Assembly: GCA_013215945.1 (NCBI GenBank)
Contig: JABSOM010000019.1
Coordinates: forward strand, 1 to 51,020
Length of the DNA stretch: 51,020 bases
Direction: 5' to 3'
Source: Campylobacteraceae bacterium
GTDB lineage: Bacteria > Campylobacterota > Campylobacteria > Campylobacterales > Arcobacteraceae
Part shown: positions 1 through 8,609 of the stretch, in pieces
How the letters are laid out: every line of letters starts with the position of its first letter
How positions within the stretch are numbered: the stretch's first letter is position 1
Position numbers and translations under genes: made by a program
Notes under the pieces: model-generated
The model's database searches: none
What the model saw: the letters and a program-made list of their open reading frames with translations, nothing else
Told to the model about the DNA's origin: nothing

Positions 1-111
1 TCACATTTGAAGTATCATATTCAGTTTATAAAAATTACATTTATAAACCTTAAGTTGTTAAAGATCATCCAGTCTCTTGTCTGTCACTTTAAAGTGTCAC
101 ACTTGATTTGG
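1..111 (-). other. rRNA operon 5' leader with boxA antitermination site
   Basis: This is the transcribed leader between the rRNA promoter and the expected 16S gene beyond base 1. At 55-67 the minus strand reads GATCTTTAACAA, close to the E. coli boxA (TGCTCTTTAACAA), which recruits Nus antitermination factors. Between promoter and boxA a perfect 12-bp palindrome, CACTTTAAAGTG (85-96), could form a boxB-like element. After boxA, arms at 24-32 and 40-48 (GTTTATAAA / TTTATAAAC) form a second stem, possibly for processing. The boxA assignment rests on motif similarity; the roles of the stems are inference. Confidence 0.85.
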
Positions 112-117
112 ACGGGA

Positions 118-146
118 ATTATAGGAGGTTTTCCCTTCTTTGTCAA
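118..146 (-). promoter_or_regulatory. Ribosomal RNA operon promoter (sigma-70 type)
   Basis: Read on the minus strand there is a TTGACA box (141-146), a spacer of exactly 17 bp and a TATAAT box (118-123). Upstream (147-175) the DNA is rich in A and T, like an UP element. Both boxes match the consensus perfectly. Together with the boxA-bearing leader that follows, this identifies an rRNA promoter. Transcription runs leftward and would start near 110-112. The rRNA itself lies outside the window. Confidence 0.9.
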
Positions 147-299
147 GGGGTTTTTCTTAAAGATGGTTTAAATGTTGAAAGTTTTTATTATTTGCTTTTT
201 TTAAGCCTTTTTTATGGTCTTAATTTACTGTTTGCATTTAAATAATATTTCCACACTTTATACACAAGAGAACAATATAATATAAAAAAGGAGTTAAGT

Positions 300-509
300 A
301 TGATGTATTATATGAATAGCAATATGACTATGTTTCATGGTTTTGCAATGTTAATATTCTGGGGAGTAATTATTTTTGTTTTATTTTCTATTTTTAAAAG
401 TAATAATAAGGCAAATGAAGTATCAGCAATAGATATTTTAAAAAACCGCTTAGCACGAGGTGAAATAAAGAAAGAAGAATTTGAAGAATTAAAAAGATCC
501 TGTATATAA
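300..509 (+). CDS. Small SHOCT-domain membrane protein
   Basis: The 69-residue protein has a Met-rich N terminus, one hydrophobic segment (about residues 13-29), a short linker and a C-terminal SHOCT motif (about residues 42-67: 'AIDILKNRLARGEI' then 'EEFEELK'). SHOCT modules are short oligomerisation or targeting helices found on many small membrane proteins; no enzymatic role is expected. An AAGGAG site at 288-293 supports the start at 300, although a second Met codon follows at once. The gene is flanked on the left by the oppositely oriented rRNA promoter and ends in a hairpin shared with the convergent gene. The function is unknown. Confidence 0.85.
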   Translation: MMYYMNSNMTMFHGFAMLIFWGVIIFVLFSIFKSNNKANEVSAIDILKNRLARGEIKKEEFEELKRSCI

Positions 510-536
510 GAAGAGTTAGTAACGCTTCTTATATAC
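502..536. terminator. Bidirectional hairpin between convergent genes
   Basis: Perfect 12-bp arms GTATATAAGAAG (502-513) and CTTCTTATATAC (525-536) surround an 11-nt loop. The SHOCT gene stop codon lies inside the left arm and the convergent gene ends at 538. On the minus strand a T-run follows a few bases after the stem, so termination is more convincing in that direction. Confidence 0.6.
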
Positions 537-537
537 G

Positions 538-873
538 TTATAAAAAATACTCATCCCATAAACGAGAAAATTCATTTGAGGATAGTTCATTGTTTTTAAA
601 ATCCTTAAAACTCATTTCGCTTTCTATCCAAAAACCAGGATTTTGTTTGTAAGGACTGGCAAAAAGGACTTTTCCATCTAAATCAATTCCCATTTCCCTT
701 TGAATTTTCCCTTCATCATCAAATTCAATGAACCATTCATTTAACAAATAGTACTTTTGCTGATATCTTGGATTCGCATTGGGTACAAAAGAATAAACAA
801 ACTGAACAATTTTATCACAAATGCCTTCTCTCTTTTTCCATGAAGTAGCTTCTGTTGTACGAATATATTTCAT
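538..873 (-). CDS. Uncharacterised 111-residue protein
   Basis: I do not recognise this protein. It is soluble, with no signal peptide or membrane segment, and rich in aromatic residues. A central stretch (LNEWFIEFDDEGKIQREMG) looks like consecutive beta strands, and the C terminus is acidic (LWDEYFL). Upstream of the ATG an AAGG lies about 13 nt away, a weak ribosome site. It converges on the SHOCT gene and shares its terminator hairpin. No neighbour suggests a function. Confidence 0.7.
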   Translation of the reverse strand: MKYIRTTEATSWKKREGICDKIVQFVYSFVPNANPRYQQKYYLLNEWFIEFDDEGKIQREMGIDLDGKVLFASPYKQNPGFWIESEMSFKDFKNNELSSNEFSRLWDEYFL

Positions 874-1148
874 TAATTTATGCCTTAATTCTTTTTATAT
901 AAGCATAATATTAAAATTCATCTTAATAATACTAAAGCTGATCACTTTAATTACTATTTTATGTACTTTTATAAAGAATAAATAATTTCAATTAAATAAA
1001 AGGAGAGGCACTTGATTTTTTCCACAGAAGAATGATATAAATTAATTATACAAAATCTATTTTATTCTTTCAATAAATAATTCAAAGTTTACTGTTGTTA
1101 TAGTAGAATCAAGCACAAAAAAATTAAATTTAAAAGTGAGATTAATAT

Positions 1149-1709
1149 ATGTATTTATTTGGTTACGGCTCTTTAATTAATATAACAAGTGCACAAAAGT
1201 CTTTTAAAAGAAAACTAAAACAAGAAGATTTGATTCCAGTTTCAATAAAAGGTTATGAAAAAATTTGGAATTCAATTGAATATATTCAATTTGCTGATAA
1301 AATAAAAATAAATGGTGTTTTTTTAAACTTAGAAAAAAACAATCTTAAAAAAACAAATGGTATTTTGATAAAAATCACAGATGAGGAATTAAAGACCTTA
1401 AAAATAAGAGAAAAAAACTACTCTTGTATACGCATCAAAGCAAATGATGTTGAGGGATACTCCTTAGATGAAGATGTTATTGCATTTATGACAACATCAA
1501 AAGATAGAATTGCTACAAATACTAGTAAAAACTGCTTTATTGCCTCCAAGTATATAGATATATTAACAAATTCATTTAATGTATATTCTAATGATTTTGT
1601 TTTAGAGTACAAAAAATCTTTAAGCACTTTTCCTTTTCCTTTAAAAACAGGAACGTACAGTTTCTGCGATCCTCTTCAACATAAAATTGCAAGAGAAGGG
1701 ATTCAATAA
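1149..1709 (+). CDS. Gamma-glutamylcyclotransferase-like (AIG2/GGCT fold) protein
   Basis: The N terminus YLFGYGSLI is the substrate-binding loop signature of the gamma-glutamylcyclotransferase superfamily (YGSLI/YGSNL). A glutamate in 'LKIREKNYSCIRI' (about residue 90) sits where the family's catalytic Glu is found, before the conserved Tyr. These enzymes release 5-oxoproline from gamma-glutamyl compounds; the true substrate here is unknown. At 186 residues it is somewhat longer than the usual 110-150, with an extra C-terminal helical part. The next gene starts 3 bp after its stop, so the two are almost certainly co-transcribed and may act together. The start ATG at 1149 has only a weak GTGAG upstream. 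Confidence 0.8.
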   Translation: MYLFGYGSLINITSAQKSFKRKLKQEDLIPVSIKGYEKIWNSIEYIQFADKIKINGVFLNLEKNNLKKTNGILIKITDEELKTLKIREKNYSCIRIKANDVEGYSLDEDVIAFMTTSKDRIATNTSKNCFIASKYIDILTNSFNVYSNDFVLEYKKSLSTFPFPLKTGTYSFCDPLQHKIAREGIQ

Positions 1710-1712
1710 AAA

Positions 1713-3935
1713 ATGAAAAAAAGTTCTTGCAACTTACACATATTTTCTTTAGAAACAACGAAAAGAAAGACCTTTGAAGACAGTATTATTTCAAAAAATA
1801 AAAATGAAATAAATATTACTTTTTGTGAAAAAGACAATCTTGAAAAATTTGAAAAAGACATAAATATTTTAAAGGGAAGTAGTTTTATATATTTTTTTAA
1901 AAAAAGATTTTCTACCTATTTTCTGTCTTTAATTTCTGTTATAGTAATTATGTTTGCTTTACTTTCTTCTGCAATTTATGAAGATTTATTTAAAAAACTT
2001 ATTTTTGACTTTCCTTTTGTTTGGGACTTAAAAGACAGTATATCTCTTATATTTGTTATTATTTTCTTTTTTGGTTTGTTAATAATGCCTTCCTTATTAG
2101 AAGGTGAAAGAAGTGAATTAAAAAATATTTTAGCTTCTTGGTTTAACAAAGATATCAGAAAAAGAGAACGAATAAAATTAGCCATAAGTTTATTTGATAA
2201 AAAAGCAAGTGTAAATGTATACAATGTTGATTTACTAAACAAAGAACATTGGGTATGGAGAATACTTATACCTGTATTATTAAACCGATTTATTAGTATT
2301 AATTTTTACATTAGAAATGACCAAATTAGTAGTATTAAAGAAAAATTAGAAAAATTAGATATTCTAAGTATTAACATAATTAAAGAGAAAAATACAAACA
2401 ATGATTCTTGTTCAGAACTATTATTATCCGAACAAGAAACAAAACTTTACTCTCTTATGCAACTTTCTTCCACATCTTTTATTAATAAAAATGAAAAAAC
2501 ATTTATCTCCTTAGAACTGTTTGAATACTGTGGAAGAAATTTTCTTGATGTGCAAAAAAATACAAATGAACATCTTATATCTGGTTTTCAAAGTTTTATT
2601 AACCGTAGTTTTGATGATTTTAATTTCATAAACCAAGATAAATCAACGCTATACAGTTTTACAAAAAATGTAAAACTAAAAAATTTAAATGAAGAAAAAA
2701 AACGTTTAGCTTATTATCTAAGAAATCACATAGAAGAATGTATTACATACTTTGATAATCCAATCTCTTTGCTCATCTTATATTATTACGTCAAAGATAT
2801 AGTATTAGATGAAAAAAGAACCTTAGCTATATTAGATAAATTTATTGACTCCATTCTTAAAAAACAAGAATATGAATTTATTGATACGTATTGGTTTAAA
2901 ATTGCAGGGAAAATGTTTGATGCAAGTACCTTAAATTCTTTTAGCAATAATAACAAGTCTTTGTATAGAAAACTCTCTCTTTCTTCTTTAAATAAACTTT
3001 CTTTTCTTTTTGAAAGAAGTGGACATTTTAAACAAGCGCTCTTATTAAATGAATACTTATTTGAAATTAATCCCGATAAATATTCTGTTAATATTTCTTC
3101 TTTATATGAAAGAATGGGAGACTTTAATAAAGCCTATGAAAGTTTACCAAAAATATTAAATATTTCTAAAAATGAAAAACCCTCAACAATTGAGGTGAGA
3201 TTTCATCAAAGAAAAGCCTGGTTAATTGTTAGTCAAAGAAAAGAGGATTTAAAAGAAGAAGGCCTTAATGCTTTAGAAGATTTAAGAGCATTATTATTTA
3301 CTCATAATAATGATAATGAAGCTCTTTCTTTATGGCACTACTATAACATTTTAGCAAATTACTCAGAATGGAATAAAGAATATAAAGAAGCCATTAATCA
3401 CTATAAAAAATGTTTAAGTATCCCGACCCTTGGAGCTTTTGAGTATGGAGCAAGTTTTGTAAATATGGCGATTGCATACAGATTACAATATCTTGAAGAG
3501 CAATCTAAAGACATTAATCTTATTCATCAAGCTATTGAACTTGGAAGTAAGGGAATAATGCTTAAAGAGTCTGTTGGTGATAAAGATGAAATGCCAGTTG
3601 TTTTACATAATCAAGCATTAAATATATTATCTAAAATGATAGTTCATCCAATTAATGAAAAGGAGTGTCTAAAAGTTATTGAATTAACAAATGATGCTCT
3701 TTTGATATTAAGAGCTACAAACTCAAATAAAAAACGTGCCATGCTTTTAATTGAAAATATTATTGCAAAATTCTTAATAAATATAGACTATTCTAAAGAG
3801 CAAAAAATCTTAAATAAACATCTTTTGAGCATAGATGAAAATGAGTTTACGCAAGTTACTAAGATATACAAAGAATTTTACACAATAAAAAAAATTGATA
3901 TTATTCCTTTACTAAATGATTCTAAGATAGCGTAA
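1713..3935 (+). CDS. Large membrane protein with TPR-like C-terminal repeats
   Basis: This 740-residue protein is not a family I recognise. Two hydrophobic segments (about residues 68-88 and 109-128) sit near the N terminus, so most of the chain probably faces the cytoplasm. From about residue 425 helical repeat units resemble TPR motifs ('LSFLFERSGHFKQALLLNEY', 'LYERMGDFNKAYESL', and near 545-570 'WNKEYKEAINHYKKCL'). The middle is rich in Lys and Glu with no catalytic motif visible. TPR arrays bind proteins, so a scaffold role is possible. It is translationally close-coupled to the GGCT-like enzyme (3-bp gap). The pairing of a GGCT enzyme with a membrane TPR scaffold is unfamiliar to me. Confidence 0.8.
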   Translation: MKKSSCNLHIFSLETTKRKTFEDSIISKNKNEINITFCEKDNLEKFEKDINILKGSSFIYFFKKRFSTYFLSLISVIVIMFALLSSAIYEDLFKKLIFDFPFVWDLKDSISLIFVIIFFFGLLIMPSLLEGERSELKNILASWFNKDIRKRERIKLAISLFDKKASVNVYNVDLLNKEHWVWRILIPVLLNRFISINFYIRNDQISSIKEKLEKLDILSINIIKEKNTNNDSCSELLLSEQETKLYSLMQLSSTSFINKNEKTFISLELFEYCGRNFLDVQKNTNEHLISGFQSFINRSFDDFNFINQDKSTLYSFTKNVKLKNLNEEKKRLAYYLRNHIEECITYFDNPISLLILYYYVKDIVLDEKRTLAILDKFIDSILKKQEYEFIDTYWFKIAGKMFDASTLNSFSNNNKSLYRKLSLSSLNKLSFLFERSGHFKQALLLNEYLFEINPDKYSVNISSLYERMGDFNKAYESLPKILNISKNEKPSTIEVRFHQRKAWLIVSQRKEDLKEEGLNALEDLRALLFTHNNDNEALSLWHYYNILANYSEWNKEYKEAINHYKKCLSIPTLGAFEYGASFVNMAIAYRLQYLEEQSKDINLIHQAIELGSKGIMLKESVGDKDEMPVVLHNQALNILSKMIVHPINEKECLKVIELTNDALLILRATNSNKKRAMLLIENIIAKFLINIDYSKEQKILNKHLLSIDENEFTQVTKIYKEFYTIKKIDIIPLLNDSKIA

Positions 3936-3943
3936 ATGCTAGC

Positions 3944-4541
3944 TTAGATATAAGGACTTATTACTGAGAGATTATGCGCTACACTCTCTTCTTTCTCACC
4001 TACAGGTGCTACATAATGGATAGCTTCACCTGCAGCTTCTGTTCCTGCTAATTTAGCAATCACCCAAGTAGCTAAATATTGTGATGACATACAACCACCA
4101 GCTGTTGCAATATTACCTTTTGCAACAAAAGCTTGATTTAAAACGTCAACACCAGATTCTATTACCCAAGGTGTTGTTGTTAAATCAGTACAAGCAGGAA
4201 GTCCCTCTAATAATCCAAGCACAGATAAAAGTAAGGTTCCTGAACACTGAGCCCCTATTAATTGTTTTTTCGGATTTAGTTTTAATTGTTTTAAAATATT
4301 CTCATCTTTTGATATATCTCTGGTATAAATCCCACTACCAAATAAAACGACGTCTGCTGTTTTTTGCAAAAGCAAGACTTTGATGTGCTTTAATTTTAAG
4401 GTCGTTCATAGATGTAACGTATTCGCTAGGGGAAGTAATTTGAACATTCCAGCCAATATGCTTCATACGATTTAATATTCCTAGGGCAATAAATGAATCC
4501 AATTCATTAAAACCGTCAAATGTTAATATAGCTATATTCAT
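3944..4541 (-). pseudogene. DJ-1/PfpI family protein, frameshifted
   Basis: Two overlapping frames together encode one DJ-1/PfpI (glutamine amidotransferase-like) protein. The first 55-60 residues (MNIAILTFDGFNELDSF, with the conserved Glu) are read from 4541. The rest, with the nucleophile-elbow cysteine in 'GAQCSGTLLL' and the family's 'TTTPWV' region, is read one frame over. The break falls at a run of six T on the plus strand (4360-4365, A6 in the gene). With five A the reading becomes A-K-T-A-D-V-V and the frames join. The family includes isonitrile hydratases, chaperones and glyoxalases. The gene may be truly broken, or the extra base may be a sequencing error; the remaining sequence shows no other decay. 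Confidence 0.85.
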
Positions 4542-4695
4542 TATTGTCCTTCTTTATATTTTTTGAAAGATCTTTTAAATCTTTAGGATAGCTACCTAAA
4601 AATTTATTAAGTCAAAAAACATGTCTTAGTTTTCATGATTGTTGTAAATGCTTATCTAAAATACAAAATGTATATTTGAATAAGTAGTTCTAGTA

Positions 4696-5217
4696 CTACT
4701 TGTTCGATACTTTTGCAAGAACTCTTTTAGGTTTAATATAATGTCTATAATATCCTATTATATTACTACATAAAAATAATGATTCCATAAAAACAGCCGC
4801 AGGACTGTTTGCAAAATAATTATTCACTATCCAAAACAGTGTTCCTATCATCATAATTAAACGTAAGTGTTCATCTTTTTTACAAAAAGATGCAATGGTA
4901 TTAATAGAAGCACCTAAATAACTAAAAATACTTAATATTCCAGCATAAGTGAAAAAAGTAACGACAGCACAAGCAATCAAAAAAACAGACATAAGTTTTT
5001 TTGAACTGGTAAAAATACTGCTAACAAATCTAAGCGCCGCAACCACAGCTAAAGAAGCAGCTGTATATTGTTCTAATAATAAAAAATGAAGCCCTATAAA
5101 TATAGAAGCAAAAAAGAAACACATTATAATTTTTCTTCTGTCTTTAAATTGGAAGGACGTGATGTCAAAACAAATGGCAATGCCCACAAATATTTGTGAT
5201 AATAAAAAATCTGTCAT
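4696..5217 (-). CDS. YgjV-type inner membrane protein
   Basis: The 173-residue protein has several hydrophobic segments across most of its length. 'SFQFKDRRKIIMCFF' followed by 'GLHFLLLEQYTAASLAVVAALRF' matches the pattern of the Imp-YgjV family of bacterial inner membrane proteins, whose function is not established. A good ribosome site (AAGGGA) precedes the ATG. About 40-60 nt upstream of the start an inverted repeat TGCTGG / CCAGCA (5256-5277) may be a terminator of the upstream AraC gene or an operator. It lies between a broken DJ-1 gene and an AraC regulator, with no obvious functional link. Confidence 0.8.
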   Translation of the reverse strand: MTDFLLSQIFVGIAICFDITSFQFKDRRKIIMCFFFASIFIGLHFLLLEQYTAASLAVVAALRFVSSIFTSSKKLMSVFLIACAVVTFFTYAGILSIFSYLGASINTIASFCKKDEHLRLIMMIGTLFWIVNNYFANSPAAVFMESLFLCSNIIGYYRHYIKPKRVLAKVSNK

Positions 5218-5255
5218 TCTGTTCCCTTAGTTTTAATTTTTTGTTGCTCTTTGTA

Positions 5256-5277
5256 TGCTGGCAGTTATTAACCAGCA
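5256..5277. other. Inverted repeat upstream of the YgjV-like gene
   Basis: TGCTGG (5256-5261) and CCAGCA (5272-5277) form 6-bp arms with a 10-nt spacer. It could be a weak terminator after the AraC gene or a regulator-binding site in front of the YgjV-like gene; there is no T-run directly after it on the minus strand. Confidence 0.4.
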
Positions 5278-5414
5278 ATTTTAAGAGAAACTCTACCAAT
5301 TCTATTTAGTTTTTTTCTTGTTTTATAGTCTTAAATTTTGTGACTTATTCTTTCTCTAAAAATTGATATTTAATGCAACAATTATATGTTTACTAGATTA
5401 AAACATGATTAAAA

Positions 5415-6194
5415 CTAAGATAAAGATTGCAAATATTCATAAGCAGTAAGACCATAGACTCTTTTAAAATGTCTGTTTAAGTGAGATAAATCTGAAAAAG
5501 CAAATTCGACAACGGTTGCATACAAATCTTTTTTTAGTTCAAGATGTTTTTTGGCATGTATTATCTTGCAGTTTAAAAAAAACTGATAAGGAGTAATTCC
5601 TGTATTTATTTTAAACATTCTTATAAATTGGAACTTACTTAAATCTAAAGCTTTTGATATTTCGTCCAAATTAAGAACATAATCCAGTTCATAATACATC
5701 ATTTCTTTTGCTTTTTTTACAAGATGATTTTCTTTTTTATAATCAATCACAAAATCTTTTGAAGTAAAATTATCCGCTACATTCAATAATAACTCATTGC
5801 ATAAATTTTCATCCTTTTCAAAAAAAATAGCAGAAGAAAGATTTATAATATCGTGTTTTAATTTTTCATTGTAAACTAAAGAAGAAGAAAATTTAACAAT
5901 CTCTTTTTTACCTATTGCTTCTAAAAAAAGGGAGGGTTTAATATACAACATCACATAATCCAAGCTTTCTTTACTTTTTCCAGCTTGACCATCATGCAAT
6001 TGTTCAGGATTAAAAAGCATTACGCCATTTTTATGGGATGTTTGAGACCTACCATCAAGAGAATATTTTTGAATACCATTTAAAGTAACTCCTAATGAGT
6101 ATTCTTCGTGGGCATGTTTTTTATAAGAGAACGTTTTCATTCTGGCTTTTAGAACTGTTATATCTGTTCTATTTTTATATATAAATTTTTCCAT
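5415..6194 (-). CDS. AraC-family regulator with cupin-like sensor domain
   Basis: The first 100 residues fit the AraC-type ligand-binding cupin ('FSYKKHAHEEYSLGVTLNG' with paired histidines, then 'GVMLFNPEQLHDGQ'). The C-terminal third contains the two helix-turn-helix motifs of AraC proteins ('LDEISKALDLSKFQFIRMFK' and 'ATVVEFAFSDLSHLNRHFKRVYG'). The 259-residue length is typical. The start lies one base after the stop of the LysE-family exporter, so it is translated from the same message and probably senses a substrate of that exporter. AraC/LysE pairs of this layout are common in amino-acid and metabolite efflux; the ligand here is unknown. Confidence 0.92.
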   Translation of the reverse strand: MEKFIYKNRTDITVLKARMKTFSYKKHAHEEYSLGVTLNGIQKYSLDGRSQTSHKNGVMLFNPEQLHDGQAGKSKESLDYVMLYIKPSLFLEAIGKKEIVKFSSSLVYNEKLKHDIINLSSAIFFEKDENLCNELLLNVADNFTSKDFVIDYKKENHLVKKAKEMMYYELDYVLNLDEISKALDLSKFQFIRMFKINTGITPYQFFLNCKIIHAKKHLELKKDLYATVVEFAFSDLSHLNRHFKRVYGLTAYEYLQSLS

Positions 6195-6195
6195 T

Positions 6196-6780
6196 TTAAT
6201 TCAATATCCCTGAGATAATTACTGCACATACAAGTAAAAATAATGCCATAATATTATTAACAAGTCTATTATGTTTATCTAAAAAAGATTTTAACACTTT
6301 TCCAAATAATATCCAAGAAAAAAAAGACATACAAGCAATAAAAGTAATCAGAAAAATAAAAAAGCTCAAAGATAAAAATGAGTTATAATACGGAAAAATA
6401 AAACTTGGAAATACACTTAAGGTAAATATTAAAGACTTAGGATTAATAAACTGCATTAAAAATCCCGTTTTAAAAGTACTTGTATTGTAATTATTTTTTT
6501 TAGCATCACTTATTTTAAAAATACTATAAGCAAGATATACCATATATAAGGCCCCCATACCTTGTAAAAAAAATATAATTTTAGGAAGATAAGAAAGAAG
6601 AATGACATTAAAAACTACGCAAAGCACTAAAAGCGTGAAAAAACCCACACCAGAACCTAAAGAGAAATTTAATGCTCTTTTTACTCCATAATTATGAACA
6701 GTAGAAAGAATCATAATATTCGTAGGACCAGGAGATGCTGTCATCATAAAACAATACAGTACAAAAAAAACTAAATTCAT
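6196..6780 (-). CDS. LysE/RhtB-family exporter
   Basis: The 194-residue protein has about six membrane segments and the LysE superfamily N-terminal signature 'ASPGPTNIMILSTV', plus 'GFLMQFINPKSLIF' in the middle, both hallmark motifs. LysE-family carriers export amino acids or related small molecules by proton antiport across the inner membrane. It is the first gene of a two-gene unit with the AraC regulator. The start has a clear AAGG site. Confidence 0.9.
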   Translation of the reverse strand: MNLVFFVLYCFMMTASPGPTNIMILSTVHNYGVKRALNFSLGSGVGFFTLLVLCVVFNVILLSYLPKIIFFLQGMGALYMVYLAYSIFKISDAKKNNYNTSTFKTGFLMQFINPKSLIFTLSVFPSFIFPYYNSFLSLSFFIFLITFIACMSFFSWILFGKVLKSFLDKHNRLVNNIMALFLLVCAVIISGILN

Positions 6781-6864
6781 AAACCAACCTTTATTTATGA
6801 ATTATACTTATTGCATTTTTTATATCATAGTACATTATTGCACAAGATATTTATTCAGATTTTT

Positions 6865-7491
6865 TTATCGTTGTTTTAAACTAACCACGGCTAATCCAGA
6901 AACAATAAAAGTTAAGCCAGCCCCTATATTAAGTCCACTAACGATGTTAGGACGCTTTTTTAAATACGATGAAAGTTTTGAAGAAAAAATTCCCATGAGA
7001 GAAAAGACACTTGCTGTTAATAAAGCGAACCATGATCCATAAACAAGCATTTGAATAGTAACAGAACCCAAAGCTGGATTAACAAATTGAGGAAGAAAAG
7101 CAAGCACAAACATTCCTGGTTTTGGATTTAAAGCAGCAGATAAAAAACCAGTCATAAAAATATTTTTATAAGATTGTTTGTTTTGTGCTTCAAGATTAAT
7201 AAGACTACGGGAACGTAAAACTTTAATTCCTAAGAAAATAAGATAAAGTGCACCCATTATTTTAACCACCATAAATGCAAATTCAGATGTTTGTATTAAT
7301 AAAGTAAGCCCAAAAGTTGCTGTTAAAACATGAAACAATATCCCCATTCCAGAAGAAAAGCCTGACATACAAGCAGCAATTTTACCTTGAGAAAGTCCTC
7401 TTCCTATTGCTAATATATTATCAGGACCAGGGGAAAGAACTAAAAGTAAACAAGCAAAAGTATAAGTAAGCCAAATTTCAAGTGGAAACAT
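6865..7491 (-). CDS. LysE/RhtB-family exporter (second copy)
   Basis: This 208-residue membrane protein carries 'VLSPGPDNILAIGRGLSQG' at residues about 18-36 and 'GFLSAALNPKPGMFVLAFLPQF' in the middle, both typical of the RhtB/LysE family. About six membrane helices are expected. It resembles its neighbour at 6196 only at family level, so this looks like an old rather than recent duplication. The ribosome site AAGGAAAACAA is good. The substrate cannot be told from sequence; homoserine, threonine and other amino acids are usual for the family. Confidence 0.92.
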   Translation of the reverse strand: MFPLEIWLTYTFACLLLVLSPGPDNILAIGRGLSQGKIAACMSGFSSGMGILFHVLTATFGLTLLIQTSEFAFMVVKIMGALYLIFLGIKVLRSRSLINLEAQNKQSYKNIFMTGFLSAALNPKPGMFVLAFLPQFVNPALGSVTIQMLVYGSWFALLTASVFSLMGIFSSKLSSYLKKRPNIVSGLNIGAGLTFIVSGLAVVSLKQR

Positions 7492-7581
7492 TTGTTTTCC
7501 TTAGAGTATTTTATTTTCTATATATTAGACAAATATTCCTTACATCTGTAATAACATTGCATTTTTAATTAGACAATATTT

Positions 7582-8034
7582 TTACCATTTTGGATCAAAG
7601 GTGACTCTTGCACCATCATTCGTCGTATATTCTTCTAGTGAGTTTTCTTTTGCTTGTACGACTATATATACCATCGTATCATCTGAATCATTACGAATAC
7701 CTCTTATTCCTTTGGGAGCTACTCGGATTACACTTCCTTCTTTAATATCAAAACATTTTCCATCAACTTGAAAAAAACCATGACCTTTTAAAATGATATA
7801 TGTTTCTTCATTTTTATTATGAATATGGAAATATGACTGTTCTACTTTAGCCTCTAGGCTATTAAATGATATCTCCGCACCTGTTAATTTACAGGCATCT
7901 TTTAAAAATACCTTTCCTTCAATTTTTTGTTTATTAACCGGATGAATTAAAGAATAGTTCATCAAATCATTTAAGTTACCCAAATCAACTGCTGTGTAAT
8001 TTGTATCTTCTGCAATGTTTTTAATTGTATTCAT
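7582..8034 (-). CDS. Cupin-domain protein
   Basis: The 150-residue protein has one cupin barrel. 'YFHIHNKNEETYIILKGHGFFQVDGKCFDIKEG' gives the metal-ligand pattern HxH...E, followed by 'GSVIRVAPKGIRGIRND' as the second motif. Small stand-alone cupins bind a metal and act as isomerases, dioxygenases or sensors; the substrate is not evident. A perfect palindrome covers the likely transcription start, so the gene is probably held off by a repressor and induced by a small molecule. It is divergent from the gene at 8179. Confidence 0.85.
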   Translation of the reverse strand: MNTIKNIAEDTNYTAVDLGNLNDLMNYSLIHPVNKQKIEGKVFLKDACKLTGAEISFNSLEAKVEQSYFHIHNKNEETYIILKGHGFFQVDGKCFDIKEGSVIRVAPKGIRGIRNDSDDTMVYIVVQAKENSLEEYTTNDGARVTFDPKW

Positions 8035-8059
8035 TTTTTACCTTTAATATTTTAAGTTT

Positions 8060-8084
8060 TTGACTAAACAGTCAAGTAAGTATA
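8060..8084 (-). promoter_or_regulatory. Operator palindrome and -10 box of the cupin gene
   Basis: TTGACT-aaac-AGTCAA (8060-8075) is a perfect inverted repeat with a 4-nt centre, of the kind bound by small dimeric HTH repressors (TetR, HxlR). A TATACT -10 box reads on the minus strand at 8079-8084, three bases upstream of the palindrome, so a bound repressor would cover the transcription start. The cognate repressor is not adjacent. Confidence 0.6.
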
Positions 8085-8178
8085 ACAGAAATTATATAAA
8101 TAATATATAATTTAACCTAAGTTACAAAAAGCTATGTTAAAGTAAATAAAAAAATTCGCTTAAAAAGAGTATATATCA

Positions 8179-8577
8179 ATGAGTACTTACGATATTGTTT
8201 ATTTTAAAGGTAACCCCTCTTCTGGAACACCCTTGCAACATCAACACATTAATAATGAAATTTTAGAAATAATACAACCTTATTCTTATGCAGTATTGGA
8301 TTCTTTTGATAAAAACCTATCCAATATAGAGCATCCAAAAGCAAGAGTTTATATTGGTTTTTCAAGAGGTTCTAGGTATTTGTCAAAACTTCCATCAAAT
8401 ACTTTACGAATATCTATTGGAGGAATTAGAGGCAATGGAATTCATCTTTTCAAAAATAAAGACGATAAAATAGTAAAAGGGGATATAAGCGAATCATCTT
8501 TAAATGCCCACTTTATAATAAAACAAAAAGATAAAATAAACCTAAAAAAATTAATTGAAAATTTTTGTAAGAACTAA
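8179..8577 (+). CDS. Uncharacterised 132-residue protein with GFSRG motif
   Basis: I cannot place this protein with certainty. The 'YIGFSRGSRYL' stretch (about residues 54-64) has the G-x-S-x-G form of an alpha/beta-hydrolase nucleophile elbow and is followed by 'LRISIGGI', but the chain is far shorter than a normal hydrolase (over 200 residues). It could be a shortened hydrolase-like protein or a chance match. There is no signal peptide. It is divergent from the cupin gene, and a good terminator follows. Confidence 0.65.
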   Translation: MSTYDIVYFKGNPSSGTPLQHQHINNEILEIIQPYSYAVLDSFDKNLSNIEHPKARVYIGFSRGSRYLSKLPSNTLRISIGGIRGNGIHLFKNKDDKIVKGDISESSLNAHFIIKQKDKINLKKLIENFCKN

Positions 8578-8609
8578 AATTCAACCTCATCCTTTTAATT
8601 AGGTTCTTT

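Noticed and set aside
4360-4365. Phase-variable tract in the DJ-1 gene
   Set aside because: Six A is too short to claim contingency switching; a plain frameshift or read error is more likely. It is kept only as a frameshift.
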